Source of the DNA: Planctomycetaceae bacterium
Lineage (GTDB): Bacteria > Planctomycetota > Phycisphaerae > Phycisphaerales > SM1A02
DNA length: 64,000 nucleotides
Reading direction: 5' to 3'
Assembly: GCA_947490615.1 (NCBI GenBank)
Contig: CANLHK010000012.1
Location: 1-64,000, forward strand
Of the stretch, positions 56,308 to 64,000 are shown piece after piece. The translations under genes and the position numbers were made by a program. Below the pieces are notes generated by a model that did no database searches, was not told the DNA's origin, and saw only the letters and a list, made by a program, of their open reading frames with translations. Every line of letters begins with the position of its first letter. Position 1 is the first letter of the stretch.

Positions 56308-57210
56308 CTACTCGTGCGCAGGCGCGGCGAAGCTGCGCGTGAAGCCGAAACCAAGCGCGGTGCCGCACAAGGCGCCTGCAGCGATGTCGACAGGCATCAA
56401 GCGCAGAAAGCGCGGCAGCGTTCCTTCGACATAGGCTGTCGAAAGATCAAGCGCGCCGGTCAGACCGATGATCAAGTAGACCAACGCGAAGGCTGCAATC
56501 GGAGCGGACGCAAGGTAGATCGGCGGCGTGCGCGGACTCAGCATGCGACCAAAGGCACCCGTCGCAAATCCTGCGAGTGTGGCAGCGCCAAGTGCTTGGC
56601 CCTTACTCGCGGTCACCGCCGCAAGCCAGGCGATGGCGAGACCCGCCAACGCAGCAAGCCATGCAGCCCGCGCGCGCGGACCAACGGGCGAGTCGATGTG
56701 ATCCTCGTTGGTCTTCGGGAAGTCCACGAGCGGACCGCCGACGCGAAAGACGACATGCGAACCAGCCGCCACCAGCGCCGTCCAACCCACGAGCTCAACA
56801 CCCGCCGCGACCACCGAAGAGTCGCCGAAGCAGAAATCCGCGCTGCCCCCTGAACGCATCGCGAGGTACGCGACGCCAGTGCCGAGGACGAAGATCCCGA
56901 CGATCGCGTTCACCAGTTTTCCAACCAACGCAGCGATGGCGGTAGTGACCGCAAACGCAAGCACGATGGCAACGGCCGCGAAGATAGGCCGATCGGCGTC
57001 GCCGACGGTTGGTCCAGCGACTCCTCGCGCGCTTCCGAAGAAGGGCAGCACGGCGCGAAAGGCGATCGCGGCAAGCGCAATCGACACCAGAAGCACCAAC
57101 AGACGACGGATCGGCGAATCGACCTCGGCATGCGCGCCATACTGCGCACTCGCTGGGGTGGATTTGGAGCCGCCATGGCCCGCGGAAGAGCCGCTCATCG
57201 TGTCAACCAT
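56308..57210 (-). CDS. Polytopic membrane protein of unknown function
   Basis: The 300-residue product has about seven hydrophobic segments (starting near 36, 74, 100, 138, 180, 215 and 240) and an N-terminal polar tail. No family motif is recognised. It precedes the PfkB-type kinase gene by 42 bases on the same strand and is divergent from hutH. An ATG at codon 5 is an alternative start. Confidence 0.7.
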   Translation of the reverse strand: MVDTMSGSSAGHGGSKSTPASAQYGAHAEVDSPIRRLLVLLVSIALAAIAFRAVLPFFGSARGVAGPTVGDADRPIFAAVAIVLAFAVTTAIAALVGKLVNAIVGIFVLGTGVAYLAMRSGGSADFCFGDSSVVAAGVELVGWTALVAAGSHVVFRVGGPLVDFPKTNEDHIDSPVGPRARAAWLAALAGLAIAWLAAVTASKGQALGAATLAGFATGAFGRMLSPRTPPIYLASAPIAAFALVYLIIGLTGALDLSTAYVEGTLPRFLRLMPVDIAAGALCGTALGFGFTRSFAAPAHE

Positions 57211-57276
57211 GAAGGCAGTGTGCGCGAAAGCGTTGCAGGCCGCAAGCAGCGGACTCCCCTATATTCCCGCTCCCCG

Positions 57277-58839
57277 ATGAAGTCCACCGCCTCACACCAC
57301 GACAGCACGCGCGTCGTCCTCGACGGCTCGCCTCTTTCGATCCGCGATGTTGTTCGTGTGGCGCGCGCCGTGCAGAGCGCGCCCGTCCTTGTCGAGATCG
57401 CGCCCGCTGCGCTCGCGCGTGTCGCGGCCTCGCGCGCCGTCGTCGAAAGCGCACTGGCCAAGGGCGACGCGATCTACGGACTCAACACGGGCTTTGGCAG
57501 TCTCTCGCGCGTGCGCATCGAGCATGCGCGCGCCTGCGAACTGCAACGAAACATCATTCGCTCCCACGCCGCTGGTGTTGGCGAGCATCTCCCGCGGGAA
57601 GTTTCCCGCGCACTCATGCTCGTGCTCGCAGCGAGCCTTGCCCGTGGAGTGTCTGGTGTGCGCGCCGAAACACTCGAGCGCATCGTGGCCTTCATCAACA
57701 ACCACATCGATCCCGCGATTCCCTCGCGTGGCTCGGTGGGTGCGTCGGGCGACCTCGCTCCACTGGCGCACGCTGCGTTGGTGCTGCTCGGTGAAGGCGA
57801 CATTTGGCACAACGGCCGCGCCGAACCCGCTGCATGGTTCATCCGCAGCGCAGGCTTCGAGCCGCTGGAATTGCAGGAAAAAGAAGGGCTCGCGCTCCTC
57901 AACGGCACCCACTTGATGTGCGCCATCGGAGCGATCCTCTGCCACGATGTCCGCGCTGCCTTCGACGCGGCGCTCGTCGCCTCGGCGATGGCGATGGATG
58001 CGGCGAAGGCCACCGATCGATTCCTCGACGCGCGGTTGCACGACTGGCGCAAGCAGCCAGGACAGATTGAAGTCGCGGCGCGCTTGCGCGGCTTGCTGAG
58101 TGGAAGCACGATTCTTCCGTCGCACGCGCAGAACGATCCGCGCGTGCAGGACCCCTACTCGCTGCGCTGTACGCCGCAGGTTCTTGGTGCCGCACTTGAC
58201 GCGTTGACCTACATCGAGGGCGCGATCACTCGTGAACTTGGCGCTGTGACCGACAATCCGCTGGTCTTTGCCAACGACGCGTCCCGCAGCGGCGGCGACA
58301 TCGTGTCAGGCGGAAACTTCCACGGAATGCCGCTGGCGATTCCGCTTGATCTCCTAGCGATCACCTGCGCGCACATCGCGGGAATCTCCGAGCGACGCAC
58401 CTACTGGGTGGTCTCGGGCGCCGACTCCTACCTCGCGCTCAAGCCCTACCTCGCGACGGAACCTGGAGTCAACTCAGGCCTGATGATCGTGCAGTATTCC
58501 GCCGCAGCCTGCGTGAATGAGATCGCCACGCTGAGTAACCCCGCGAGCGTGACCAACATTCCTACGAGTGCGGGTATCGAGGACTACAACAGCTTCGGCT
58601 CGACGAGTGCGCTCAAGGCCATGCGGTGTGTGTCCTTGTTGCGCAGCGTGATCGCCATCGAACTCCTTGTGATGGCCGAAGCGCTCGAGGCGCACCGTCC
58701 GCTTCGATCAGGCAGTGGCGTCGAGAAGGCGCACGCTGTGGTTCGCTCGCGCGTGACGGCACTGCAGGGTGATCGCTCGCCAGCGCCTGACATTCGCGCG
58801 CTTGAAGCGCTGATTGCAGCTGCTGCGTTTCGCGCCTGA
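57277..58839 (+). CDS. hutH: Histidine ammonia-lyase
   Basis: Deaminates histidine to urocanate, the first step of histidine breakdown. The MIO cofactor forms from Ala156-Ser157-Gly158 in [47 protein letters not shown] and [14 protein letters not shown] are family markers. At 520 residues the length is normal. The ATG at 57277 is used; the open frame from 57130 would overlap the divergent membrane-protein gene. hutU follows after 52 bases. Confidence 0.96.
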   Translation: MKSTASHHDSTRVVLDGSPLSIRDVVRVARAVQSAPVLVEIAPAALARVAASRAVVESALAKGDAIYGLNTGFGSLSRVRIEHARACELQRNIIRSHAAGVGEHLPREVSRALMLVLAASLARGVSGVRAETLERIVAFINNHIDPAIPSRGSVGASGDLAPLAHAALVLLGEGDIWHNGRAEPAAWFIRSAGFEPLELQEKEGLALLNGTHLMCAIGAILCHDVRAAFDAALVASAMAMDAAKATDRFLDARLHDWRKQPGQIEVAARLRGLLSGSTILPSHAQNDPRVQDPYSLRCTPQVLGAALDALTYIEGAITRELGAVTDNPLVFANDASRSGGDIVSGGNFHGMPLAIPLDLLAITCAHIAGISERRTYWVVSGADSYLALKPYLATEPGVNSGLMIVQYSAAACVNEIATLSNPASVTNIPTSAGIEDYNSFGSTSALKAMRCVSLLRSVIAIELLVMAEALEAHRPLRSGSGVEKAHAVVRSRVTALQGDRSPAPDIRALEALIAAAAFRA

Positions 58840-58891
58840 TCACGACGGCGCACGACACAGCGCGCTTCGCGCCGTTGGTAGACTCGCTGGC

Positions 58892-60604
58892 ATGACTTCG
58901 ATTTCTGCTGCCGCCACCGTGCCTGCCACCGTGCCTGCCATAGTGCCTGCCTCGATGCGCGTCATTCGCGCGCCACGAGGCAATGTGCGCACCTGCTCCT
59001 CGTGGGCTGCCGAAGCGGCGATGCGCATGCTCATGAACAACCTCGATCCCGAGGTTGCCGAGAGGCCAGCGGACCTCGTGGTCTATGGCGGCCGCGGGCA
59101 AGCAGCGCGCAATTGGGAGTGCTTTGACGCGATCATCGCCAGCCTGCAATCGCTCGCGCCCGATGAGACGCTGTTGGTGCAGAGCGGCAAGCCCGTCGGC
59201 ATCGTCCGCACGCATTGCGACGCGCCGCGTGTCCTTATCGCGAACTCCAACCTCGTGCCGCACTGGGCAACGCAAGCGTCGTTCGACGCGCTCGCAGCCA
59301 AAGGGCTGATGATGTTCGGTCAGATGACCGCGGGCTCGTGGATCTACATCGGCACGCAAGGGATCCTGCAAGGAACCTACGAAACCTACGCCGAATGCGC
59401 ACGACAGCACTTTGGCGGCTCGCTCTGCGGCACACTCAATGTGACAGGCGGTTGCGGCGGCATGGGCGGCGCGCAGCCGTTGGCGATCACGATGAACGAA
59501 GGCACTTGCTTGATCGCGGATGTCTGCCAGGAGCGGCTGGCCAAGCGCGTCCATGATCGCTACCTCGATGAAGTCGTCGACGACCTCGACGCAGCGATCG
59601 ATCGCGCCCTCGCGCTCAAGGCGGCGCGCTCAGGAATCTCCGTTGGTTGGGCAGGCAACATCGTGGAACTGTTGCGCAGGCTCAAAGAGCGCGGCATCGT
59701 GCCCGACACACTCACCGATCAAACCAGTGCGCACGATCCACTCGAAGGCTACTACCCCGCGGACCTTTCGCGCAGCGACGCCGATGCGTTGCGCGCGAGC
59801 GATCCCTCGCGCTATGTCGCACTTTCCAGTGCGTCGATGGATGAGCATGTGCGTTTGATGGTTGATTTCCAAGCGCTCGGCGCCAAGGTCTTTGACTACG
59901 GCAACAACATTCGCCAACGCGCGCTCGATCATGGATTTGCCAACGCCTTCGCGTTTCCTGGCTTCGTGCCCGCGTACATCCGACCGCAGTTCTGCGTGGG
60001 TCGCGGTCCGTTCCGTTGGGTCGCACTCTCGGGTGATCCTGCCGACATCAAGACGACCGACGAGGCGATCCTCAAGCTCTTCCCCAACGACGCCTCACTG
60101 GCGCGTTGGATCACCATGGCGGGCGAGCGCGTCGCCTTCCAAGGACTGCCCGCGCGCATCTGCTGGCTTGGACTTGGCCAGCGACATCAGGCGGGATTGC
60201 TCTTCAACGAACTGGTTCGCAGCGGCAAAGTGAAGGCGCCGATCGTCATCGGCCGCGATCACCTCGATTGCGGCAGCGTCGCGAGTCCCAACCGCGAGAC
60301 CGAAGCCATGCTCGATGGCAGCGACGCTGTGAGCGACTGGGCGATCCTGAACTTCGCGGTCAATACTGCCAGCGGCGCAAGCTGGACGAGCTTCCACCAC
60401 GGTGGTGGCGTCGGCATCGGCTTCTCGCAACACGCTGGACAAGTGATCGTGGCCGACGGCACCGACGATGCCGCCGCGCGCATCGAACGCGTGCTGACCA
60501 ACGACCCAATGATGGGCGTCTTTCGACATGTCGATGCGGGCTACGAGCTTGCGAAGCAGTGCGCAGAACGGGAAGCGGTCAAGATTCCCTGCCGGCGAGT
60601 TTGA
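58892..60604 (+). CDS. hutU: Urocanate hydratase
   Basis: Converts urocanate to imidazolone propionate with bound NAD. Family segments are plain: [77 protein letters not shown] and the region from [15 protein letters not shown] to [11 protein letters not shown]. The 570-residue length is typical, apart from an N-terminal ~20-residue Ala/Pro/Val stretch encoded by a 12-base repeat. It ends the hut pair; hutI and hutG are not in the window. Confidence 0.97.
   Translation: MTSISAAATVPATVPAIVPASMRVIRAPRGNVRTCSSWAAEAAMRMLMNNLDPEVAERPADLVVYGGRGQAARNWECFDAIIASLQSLAPDETLLVQSGKPVGIVRTHCDAPRVLIANSNLVPHWATQASFDALAAKGLMMFGQMTAGSWIYIGTQGILQGTYETYAECARQHFGGSLCGTLNVTGGCGGMGGAQPLAITMNEGTCLIADVCQERLAKRVHDRYLDEVVDDLDAAIDRALALKAARSGISVGWAGNIVELLRRLKERGIVPDTLTDQTSAHDPLEGYYPADLSRSDADALRASDPSRYVALSSASMDEHVRLMVDFQALGAKVFDYGNNIRQRALDHGFANAFAFPGFVPAYIRPQFCVGRGPFRWVALSGDPADIKTTDEAILKLFPNDASLARWITMAGERVAFQGLPARICWLGLGQRHQAGLLFNELVRSGKVKAPIVIGRDHLDCGSVASPNRETEAMLDGSDAVSDWAILNFAVNTASGASWTSFHHGGGVGIGFSQHAGQVIVADGTDDAAARIERVLTNDPMMGVFRHVDAGYELAKQCAEREAVKIPCRRV
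58919..58951. repeat. 12-base repeat at the hutU N-terminus
   Basis: GTGCCTGCCACC is followed by GTGCCTGCCATA and GTGCCTGCC. It encodes a short VPAT-type repeat absent from usual urocanases; it may instead mark upstream non-coding DNA, if translation begins later. Confidence 0.8.
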
Positions 60605-60620
60605 GCGGTCGCGGCGTATC

Positions 60621-60650
60621 TGAGCGGTCGCGGCTGCGGCCGCTCACTTT
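60621..60650 (+). terminator. Terminator-like hairpin after hutU
   Basis: Bases 60621-60631 pair with 60636-60646 over 11 bp, including one T-G wobble, around the tetraloop GGCT, and CTTT follows. It lies 17 bases past the hutU stop codon. Confidence 0.6.
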
Positions 60651-60685
60651 GGTGCTTGTGTTGAAACCTCGCGGCTGCGGCCGCT
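60628..60685. repeat. Direct 17-base repeat between hutU and the Sua5-type gene
   Basis: TCGCGGCTGCGGCCGCT occurs at 60628-60644 and at 60669-60685, each followed within nine bases by TGGTGCT. A shorter repeat, TGAGCGGTCGCGGC, is found at 60602-60615 (over the hutU stop codon) and 60621-60634. It may be a local duplication of the terminator region or a member of a repeated intergenic element. Confidence 0.85.
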
Positions 60686-60745
60686 TCCTCTGGTGCTAGG
60701 GCAGCGTGGCGCGCGCCTGTTGGCGCGCTGCGTTAGATTGCGCGT

Positions 60746-61726
60746 ATGCCTGTGATCCTCGCACCGACCTCGGAGAACATCGCGCTGTGCGCGGAGCGGC
60801 TTCGGCGCGGGTTGTCCGTCGGCGTGCCGACGGAGACGGTCTACGGACTCGGGTGTGATTCTTCCAGCGAAGCGGCGGTGGCCGAGGTCTACGCGATGAA
60901 GTCGCGGCCACAGAGCAATCCGCTCATCGCGCATGTGCTCGACATCGCGATGGCGAAGAAGGCGGTCGTGGGTTGGGATGTGCGCGCACAACGACTCGCC
61001 GATGCGTTCTGGCCGGGACCCTTGGCGATCGTGCTTCCGCGTCGCGCCGAAATTTGCGCGCTCTCAGTTGGCGGAAGGTCGAGCGTTGCGGTGCGCGCCC
61101 CCGCGCATCCCGTCGCGCGCGCGCTGCTCGAGGCGTTTGGTCGGCCGATCTCAGCCCCGAGCGCCAACCGTTCGGGGCGACTCTCGCCAACGAGCGCGGC
61201 GCATGTCGCTGAAGAGTTCGCGGCGTTCGCCGACCTTCCCATTCTCGAGGGTGGACCGTGCGAGGTCGGCCTCGAATCGACCGTGCTCGATCTCTCCCGC
61301 GCGCGGCCGATGATCCTGCGTCCTGGTGCCATCACGCGCAAAGATCTTGAGCCGCTCATCGGTCCTGTCGCGGTGTCGGAGATCGGCCATCAGGGCACGA
61401 GTCCGGGCACGAGCGCGCAACACTACGCGCCCGAGACGCTCTCGGAACTCGTCGATGAGAAGAACCTCGCATCACGACTCGATCTGCTGACCGAACGCGT
61501 CGCGGTCGTCGCGTTTGCAGGAACTCGCGTGCCATCGCACCACGAGCTGTTCGCGATGCCGCGCCACGCTGGTGCCTACGCGCAACTTCTCTACGCGACC
61601 CTTCGACGCGCCGACGCAGCGGGCGTTACCACGATCATCATCGTTCCACCGAGCGAACATGGCGGACTGTGGGACGCTGCCCACGATCGCATCCGACGCG
61701 CCACCGCCTATGCGCCGCGCAAGTAA
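60746..61726 (+). CDS. L-threonylcarbamoyladenylate synthase, Sua5 type
   Basis: Makes threonylcarbamoyl-AMP from threonine, bicarbonate and ATP for the t6A37 modification of ANN-decoding tRNAs. The YrdC/Sua5 fold is clear: GVPTETVYGLGCDSSSEAAVAEVYAMKSRPQSNPLIAHV, FWPGPLAIVLPR, SAPSANRSGRLSPTSAAHV and ESTVLDLSRARPMILRPGAI. At 326 residues it carries the C-terminal Sua5 domain joined by the HYAPET linker, unlike short TsaC. It is a stand-alone gene, ending 9 bases from a convergent gene. Confidence 0.93.
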   Translation: MPVILAPTSENIALCAERLRRGLSVGVPTETVYGLGCDSSSEAAVAEVYAMKSRPQSNPLIAHVLDIAMAKKAVVGWDVRAQRLADAFWPGPLAIVLPRRAEICALSVGGRSSVAVRAPAHPVARALLEAFGRPISAPSANRSGRLSPTSAAHVAEEFAAFADLPILEGGPCEVGLESTVLDLSRARPMILRPGAITRKDLEPLIGPVAVSEIGHQGTSPGTSAQHYAPETLSELVDEKNLASRLDLLTERVAVVAFAGTRVPSHHELFAMPRHAGAYAQLLYATLRRADAAGVTTIIIVPPSEHGGLWDAAHDRIRRATAYAPRK

Positions 61727-61735
61727 CGAGCTCGA

Positions 61736-63586
61736 TCACTTCTTGCTGGTTGCTGCGCCTGCATCGAAGACGATGCGATGCGCTTCGAGTCCCGCACCTG
61801 TTGCTTGTTGCAGTGCAGCGATCGCGTTCTGGTAGCCCACGAGCGAAGCAAAGTACGCGTCTTCTGCAGCAGCAAGGCCGTTCTGCAGCTGGAACTTCAA
61901 CTGGAGGAACTCAGGCGTGAGTGCCGCCTGCGTCTTCTCATCCACTTGCAGCGCGCGAAGATTCTCCGCCTGCGCGAGTCGATAGGTGCGATTCTGCTCG
62001 ACGAGCTGTCGGAAGGAGACGCAATCGGTCAGCGCGTTCTTCACTGCGAGCACGGTGCTCTGCACCGCTTGCTCGTAGGCGAGGAAACTCTGAGTGCGGC
62101 GCAGGCGCGCCTGACGATACGCAGCGTCCGCGGCGCGATTGCCCAAGGCGTAACTGAACTGAAGACCCGCTGCGTAGTTCACGAAGTCGCCATCGGCGAG
62201 CCCGCTCATTGAGTCGCTGAAGTCTCCTTCGAGTCCAAACCAGGTGACATTGGTGGCGAGATCGAGTTGCGGGAGCGTGCCGTTGTCGGCGACCACCACA
62301 TCGATCTCCGCACTGTCGATGGCGATGAACGCCTGCGCGATGTGCGGGTTCTTGGCGAAAGCTTGCGTGAGCGACGCACGCAGATCCGACTGAAACGGAG
62401 CCTCACTCGGTGCGTCGGCAGGAACGACATCCGCTTCGCCGCCCACGGGAAGTTCATGATTGTTCATGAGCGCCTTCAAGGTGCTCCCCGCTTCGGACAG
62501 CCGGCGGCGCCCCTCGATGACCAGCGCCTTGCGCTGCTCGACCGTGGCGACGGCGTTGGCATACTGCGCGAGAGTTGCGTCAAACTCGCGGCGCTTGGCC
62601 AGCACATCGCGGACTTCCTCACCGACTGCGACAAGCCACTCGGCGCTCACAAGTCGCGCGCGCGCTGAGACGAGATTCCAATACGCCTGCTCGGTTTGGG
62701 CGACGACCGACAACAGCCGCGCGCGCAACGCTTCCGTGGCCTGCATCGAGCTGTTGGTGGCGAGCTTGACCTTCGAGAGCGCCACATCCTCACCAAACCC
62801 GCGCAGCAACGGCTGCGTCAGACCAAGTTCGAGCGCGCTCGACCACGCTGGATCGGGGGTGTAGAGCCCATCCTTGTTGTTGTCGATGCGATCGGTTCGG
62901 CCCGCGAGCTTGATCGCGCCGCCCGAGGTCAGCGCCTGCCCGATCGAAGCACCGAAGTTGTAGTCGTGCTGGTCGGTGACATTGGGAATGACCGTCGCGC
63001 CGCCCGAGCCTGGCAAGATGATGCCAACCGAAGGGCGATCGACGCGGTCGTAGCCGACGCCAGCGCCGACCACCCAGTCAAACGCAGCCTCGGCGCGGAT
63101 CAGATCGTCGGCACGGATCGCCTGCTGCAGGCGGGCGATGTCGGCGTCAAGGTTGTTGGCGACCGCGCACTCGACGGCGGCCTGCAGCGTGAGCGTGACG
63201 CGCTTGGGCGTCTCGTTTCCCAGTGGCACGACGCCGTTGATGGTCTGTCCCAAGGACGCCGATTGCGGCCCGATGGCGTCAAGCTCCGCGCGACGCGCCG
63301 CAAGCATCGCTTCGACAGCGCTCTGCGCCTCCTGGCCCTCGCCGCGCGGCGCGCCGTACACAGCACCTGCCGTTGCAGGAGTTTGGGTGAGCTTACGCTC
63401 GGCGGGAGTACGCGCGGCTGCGTCCAGTCGCGCCGCGAGCGCGTCCTCACTCAGGATGGCGTCACGCGAGGAACCGTAGGGAGTCTGACAGGCGACGGGA
63501 AATCCACCCGCGATGGACGCGATGAAGAGGCGTCGTGCATATGTGGCGATTCGAGACTGCGTTCGCGGCTGCCAGTGATGCGTCAT
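61736..63586 (-). CDS. TolC-like outer-membrane efflux protein
   Basis: The 616-residue product shows two outer-membrane-factor repeats of TolC type, each with long coiled helices (for example AVECAVANNLDADIARLQQAI, LLSVVAQTEQAYWNLVSARARLV and YEQAVQSTVLAVKNALTDCVSFRQLVEQNR). It forms the outer-membrane channel of a tripartite exporter. The start at 63586 gives an export signal and a Cys at residue 33 (FPVAC), which might be lipidated although the lipobox is poor. No membrane-fusion or inner-membrane pump gene is seen beside it. The frame is open to 63895 but would overlap the divergent gene. Confidence 0.9.
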   Translation of the reverse strand: MTHHWQPRTQSRIATYARRLFIASIAGGFPVACQTPYGSSRDAILSEDALAARLDAAARTPAERKLTQTPATAGAVYGAPRGEGQEAQSAVEAMLAARRAELDAIGPQSASLGQTINGVVPLGNETPKRVTLTLQAAVECAVANNLDADIARLQQAIRADDLIRAEAAFDWVVGAGVGYDRVDRPSVGIILPGSGGATVIPNVTDQHDYNFGASIGQALTSGGAIKLAGRTDRIDNNKDGLYTPDPAWSSALELGLTQPLLRGFGEDVALSKVKLATNSSMQATEALRARLLSVVAQTEQAYWNLVSARARLVSAEWLVAVGEEVRDVLAKRREFDATLAQYANAVATVEQRKALVIEGRRRLSEAGSTLKALMNNHELPVGGEADVVPADAPSEAPFQSDLRASLTQAFAKNPHIAQAFIAIDSAEIDVVVADNGTLPQLDLATNVTWFGLEGDFSDSMSGLADGDFVNYAAGLQFSYALGNRAADAAYRQARLRRTQSFLAYEQAVQSTVLAVKNALTDCVSFRQLVEQNRTYRLAQAENLRALQVDEKTQAALTPEFLQLKFQLQNGLAAAEDAYFASLVGYQNAIAALQQATGAGLEAHRIVFDAGAATSKK

Positions 63587-63707
63587 GGGGCGCGGATGGT
63601 AGTCAATCGGCGGAGGCGCGAGAGCGACGCGCGCCGTGCGAACGGCCGCGAAAAAGCTGCTCGCGCGATGGCTGACGGCGCACCATGCACTCGGTACGAT
63701 CCCGCGC

Positions 63708-64000
63708 ATGAACACCAGCACGAGCCTCCGAACATTTTCCATCGCCCGCGGCGTGATGCTGGCAGCCCTTGCCGCAGCGCCCGCATTCTTTGTTGCGCAA
63801 GGCGCGTTTGCACAGACGACTCCAGCGCCCGCGCGCCCGAGCACTTTCGCCGCGACCATCAACGCTGACGCCACCGTCGTGCGTTGCGCGCCCAACGCTG
63901 AGAGCGGCTACGCCTTTGGTTCGCTCTCTGCGGGCCAGACCGTCACCGTCGTTGAAACACAAACTGGTTGGGTGCGCGTGCGCACCGAAGGCAATGCGTT
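63708..64000 (+). CDS. Secreted SH3b-domain protein, cut by the window end
   Basis: Ninety-seven codons are visible. A signal peptide (MNTSTSLRTFSIARGVMLAALAAAP and on to about AFAQ) is followed by a Pro-rich linker and the start of a bacterial SH3 domain (INADATVVRCAPNAESGYAFGSLSAGQTVTVVET, then GWVRVRTEG). SH3b domains usually bind cell-wall or surface partners. The 3' part is missing, so domain order and function are open. It is divergent from the TolC-like gene with a 121-base promoter gap. Confidence 0.85.
   Translation, partial: MNTSTSLRTFSIARGVMLAALAAAPAFFVAQGAFAQTTPAPARPSTFAATINADATVVRCAPNAESGYAFGSLSAGQTVTVVETQTGWVRVRTEGNA

Overview
The window reads as chromosome of a planctomycete of the Phycisphaerae type. 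It is GC-rich. It carries a PSCyt1/DUF1549/DUF1553 protein next to a Tat-exported DUF1501 protein, which is a hallmark planctomycete pair. Seven secreted proteins carry dockerin-like calcium repeats ending in or near W-G-x-C. The lineage is inferred from gene content; no rRNA is present.

Layout. 1-4435: a partial folE, an intact tRNA-Gly(CCC), an orphan membrane protein with a zinc-ribbon-like Cys cluster, and a broken 3' half of a second tRNA-Gly. 4436-11199: a DUF1254/DUF1214 secreted protein with an N-terminal dockerin, a 1-kb non-coding stretch with a strong long-range hairpin, a DUF1573-thioredoxin lipoprotein and an NtrC-type regulator. 11523-17098: three dockerin proteins, two of them paralogous zinc metallopeptidases, one with five 53-residue ten-cysteine repeats.

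17399-30252 is a 13-kb same-strand run. Its core is a complete TonB energy-transduction system: DUF3450, a long TtpC-like ExbB, ExbD, TonB, a TPR protein and a large TonB-dependent receptor. Upstream lie a lipoprotein, a secreted beta-helix dockerin protein and another dockerin protein. I read the run as one outer-membrane uptake or surface-sorting locus with unknown substrate.

30474-38798: a YihY/BrkB membrane protein, a C-type-lectin dockerin protein, the PSCyt/DUF1501 pair and a PhnA-domain protein between two related small membrane proteins. 38752-44291: a winged-helix regulator, an ABC ATPase and a permease fused to an M1-like peptidase. 44591-52132: an MBL hydrolase, two proteins of unknown function, glyA, an alkyltransferase, UDP-glucose dehydrogenase, a double-FHA protein and an HU-like DNA-binding protein with clear terminators on both sides. 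52222-57210: a murQ / S9 peptidase / PfkB-kinase / membrane protein run. 57277-64000: hutH-hutU, a Sua5-type tRNA-modification enzyme, a TolC-like outer-membrane factor and the start of an SH3b protein cut by the window end.

Starts were moved downstream of the longest reading frame wherever a signal peptide, a Shine-Dalgarno site or family length argued for it; these choices are stated per gene. All family assignments are by eye from motifs and not from database searches.
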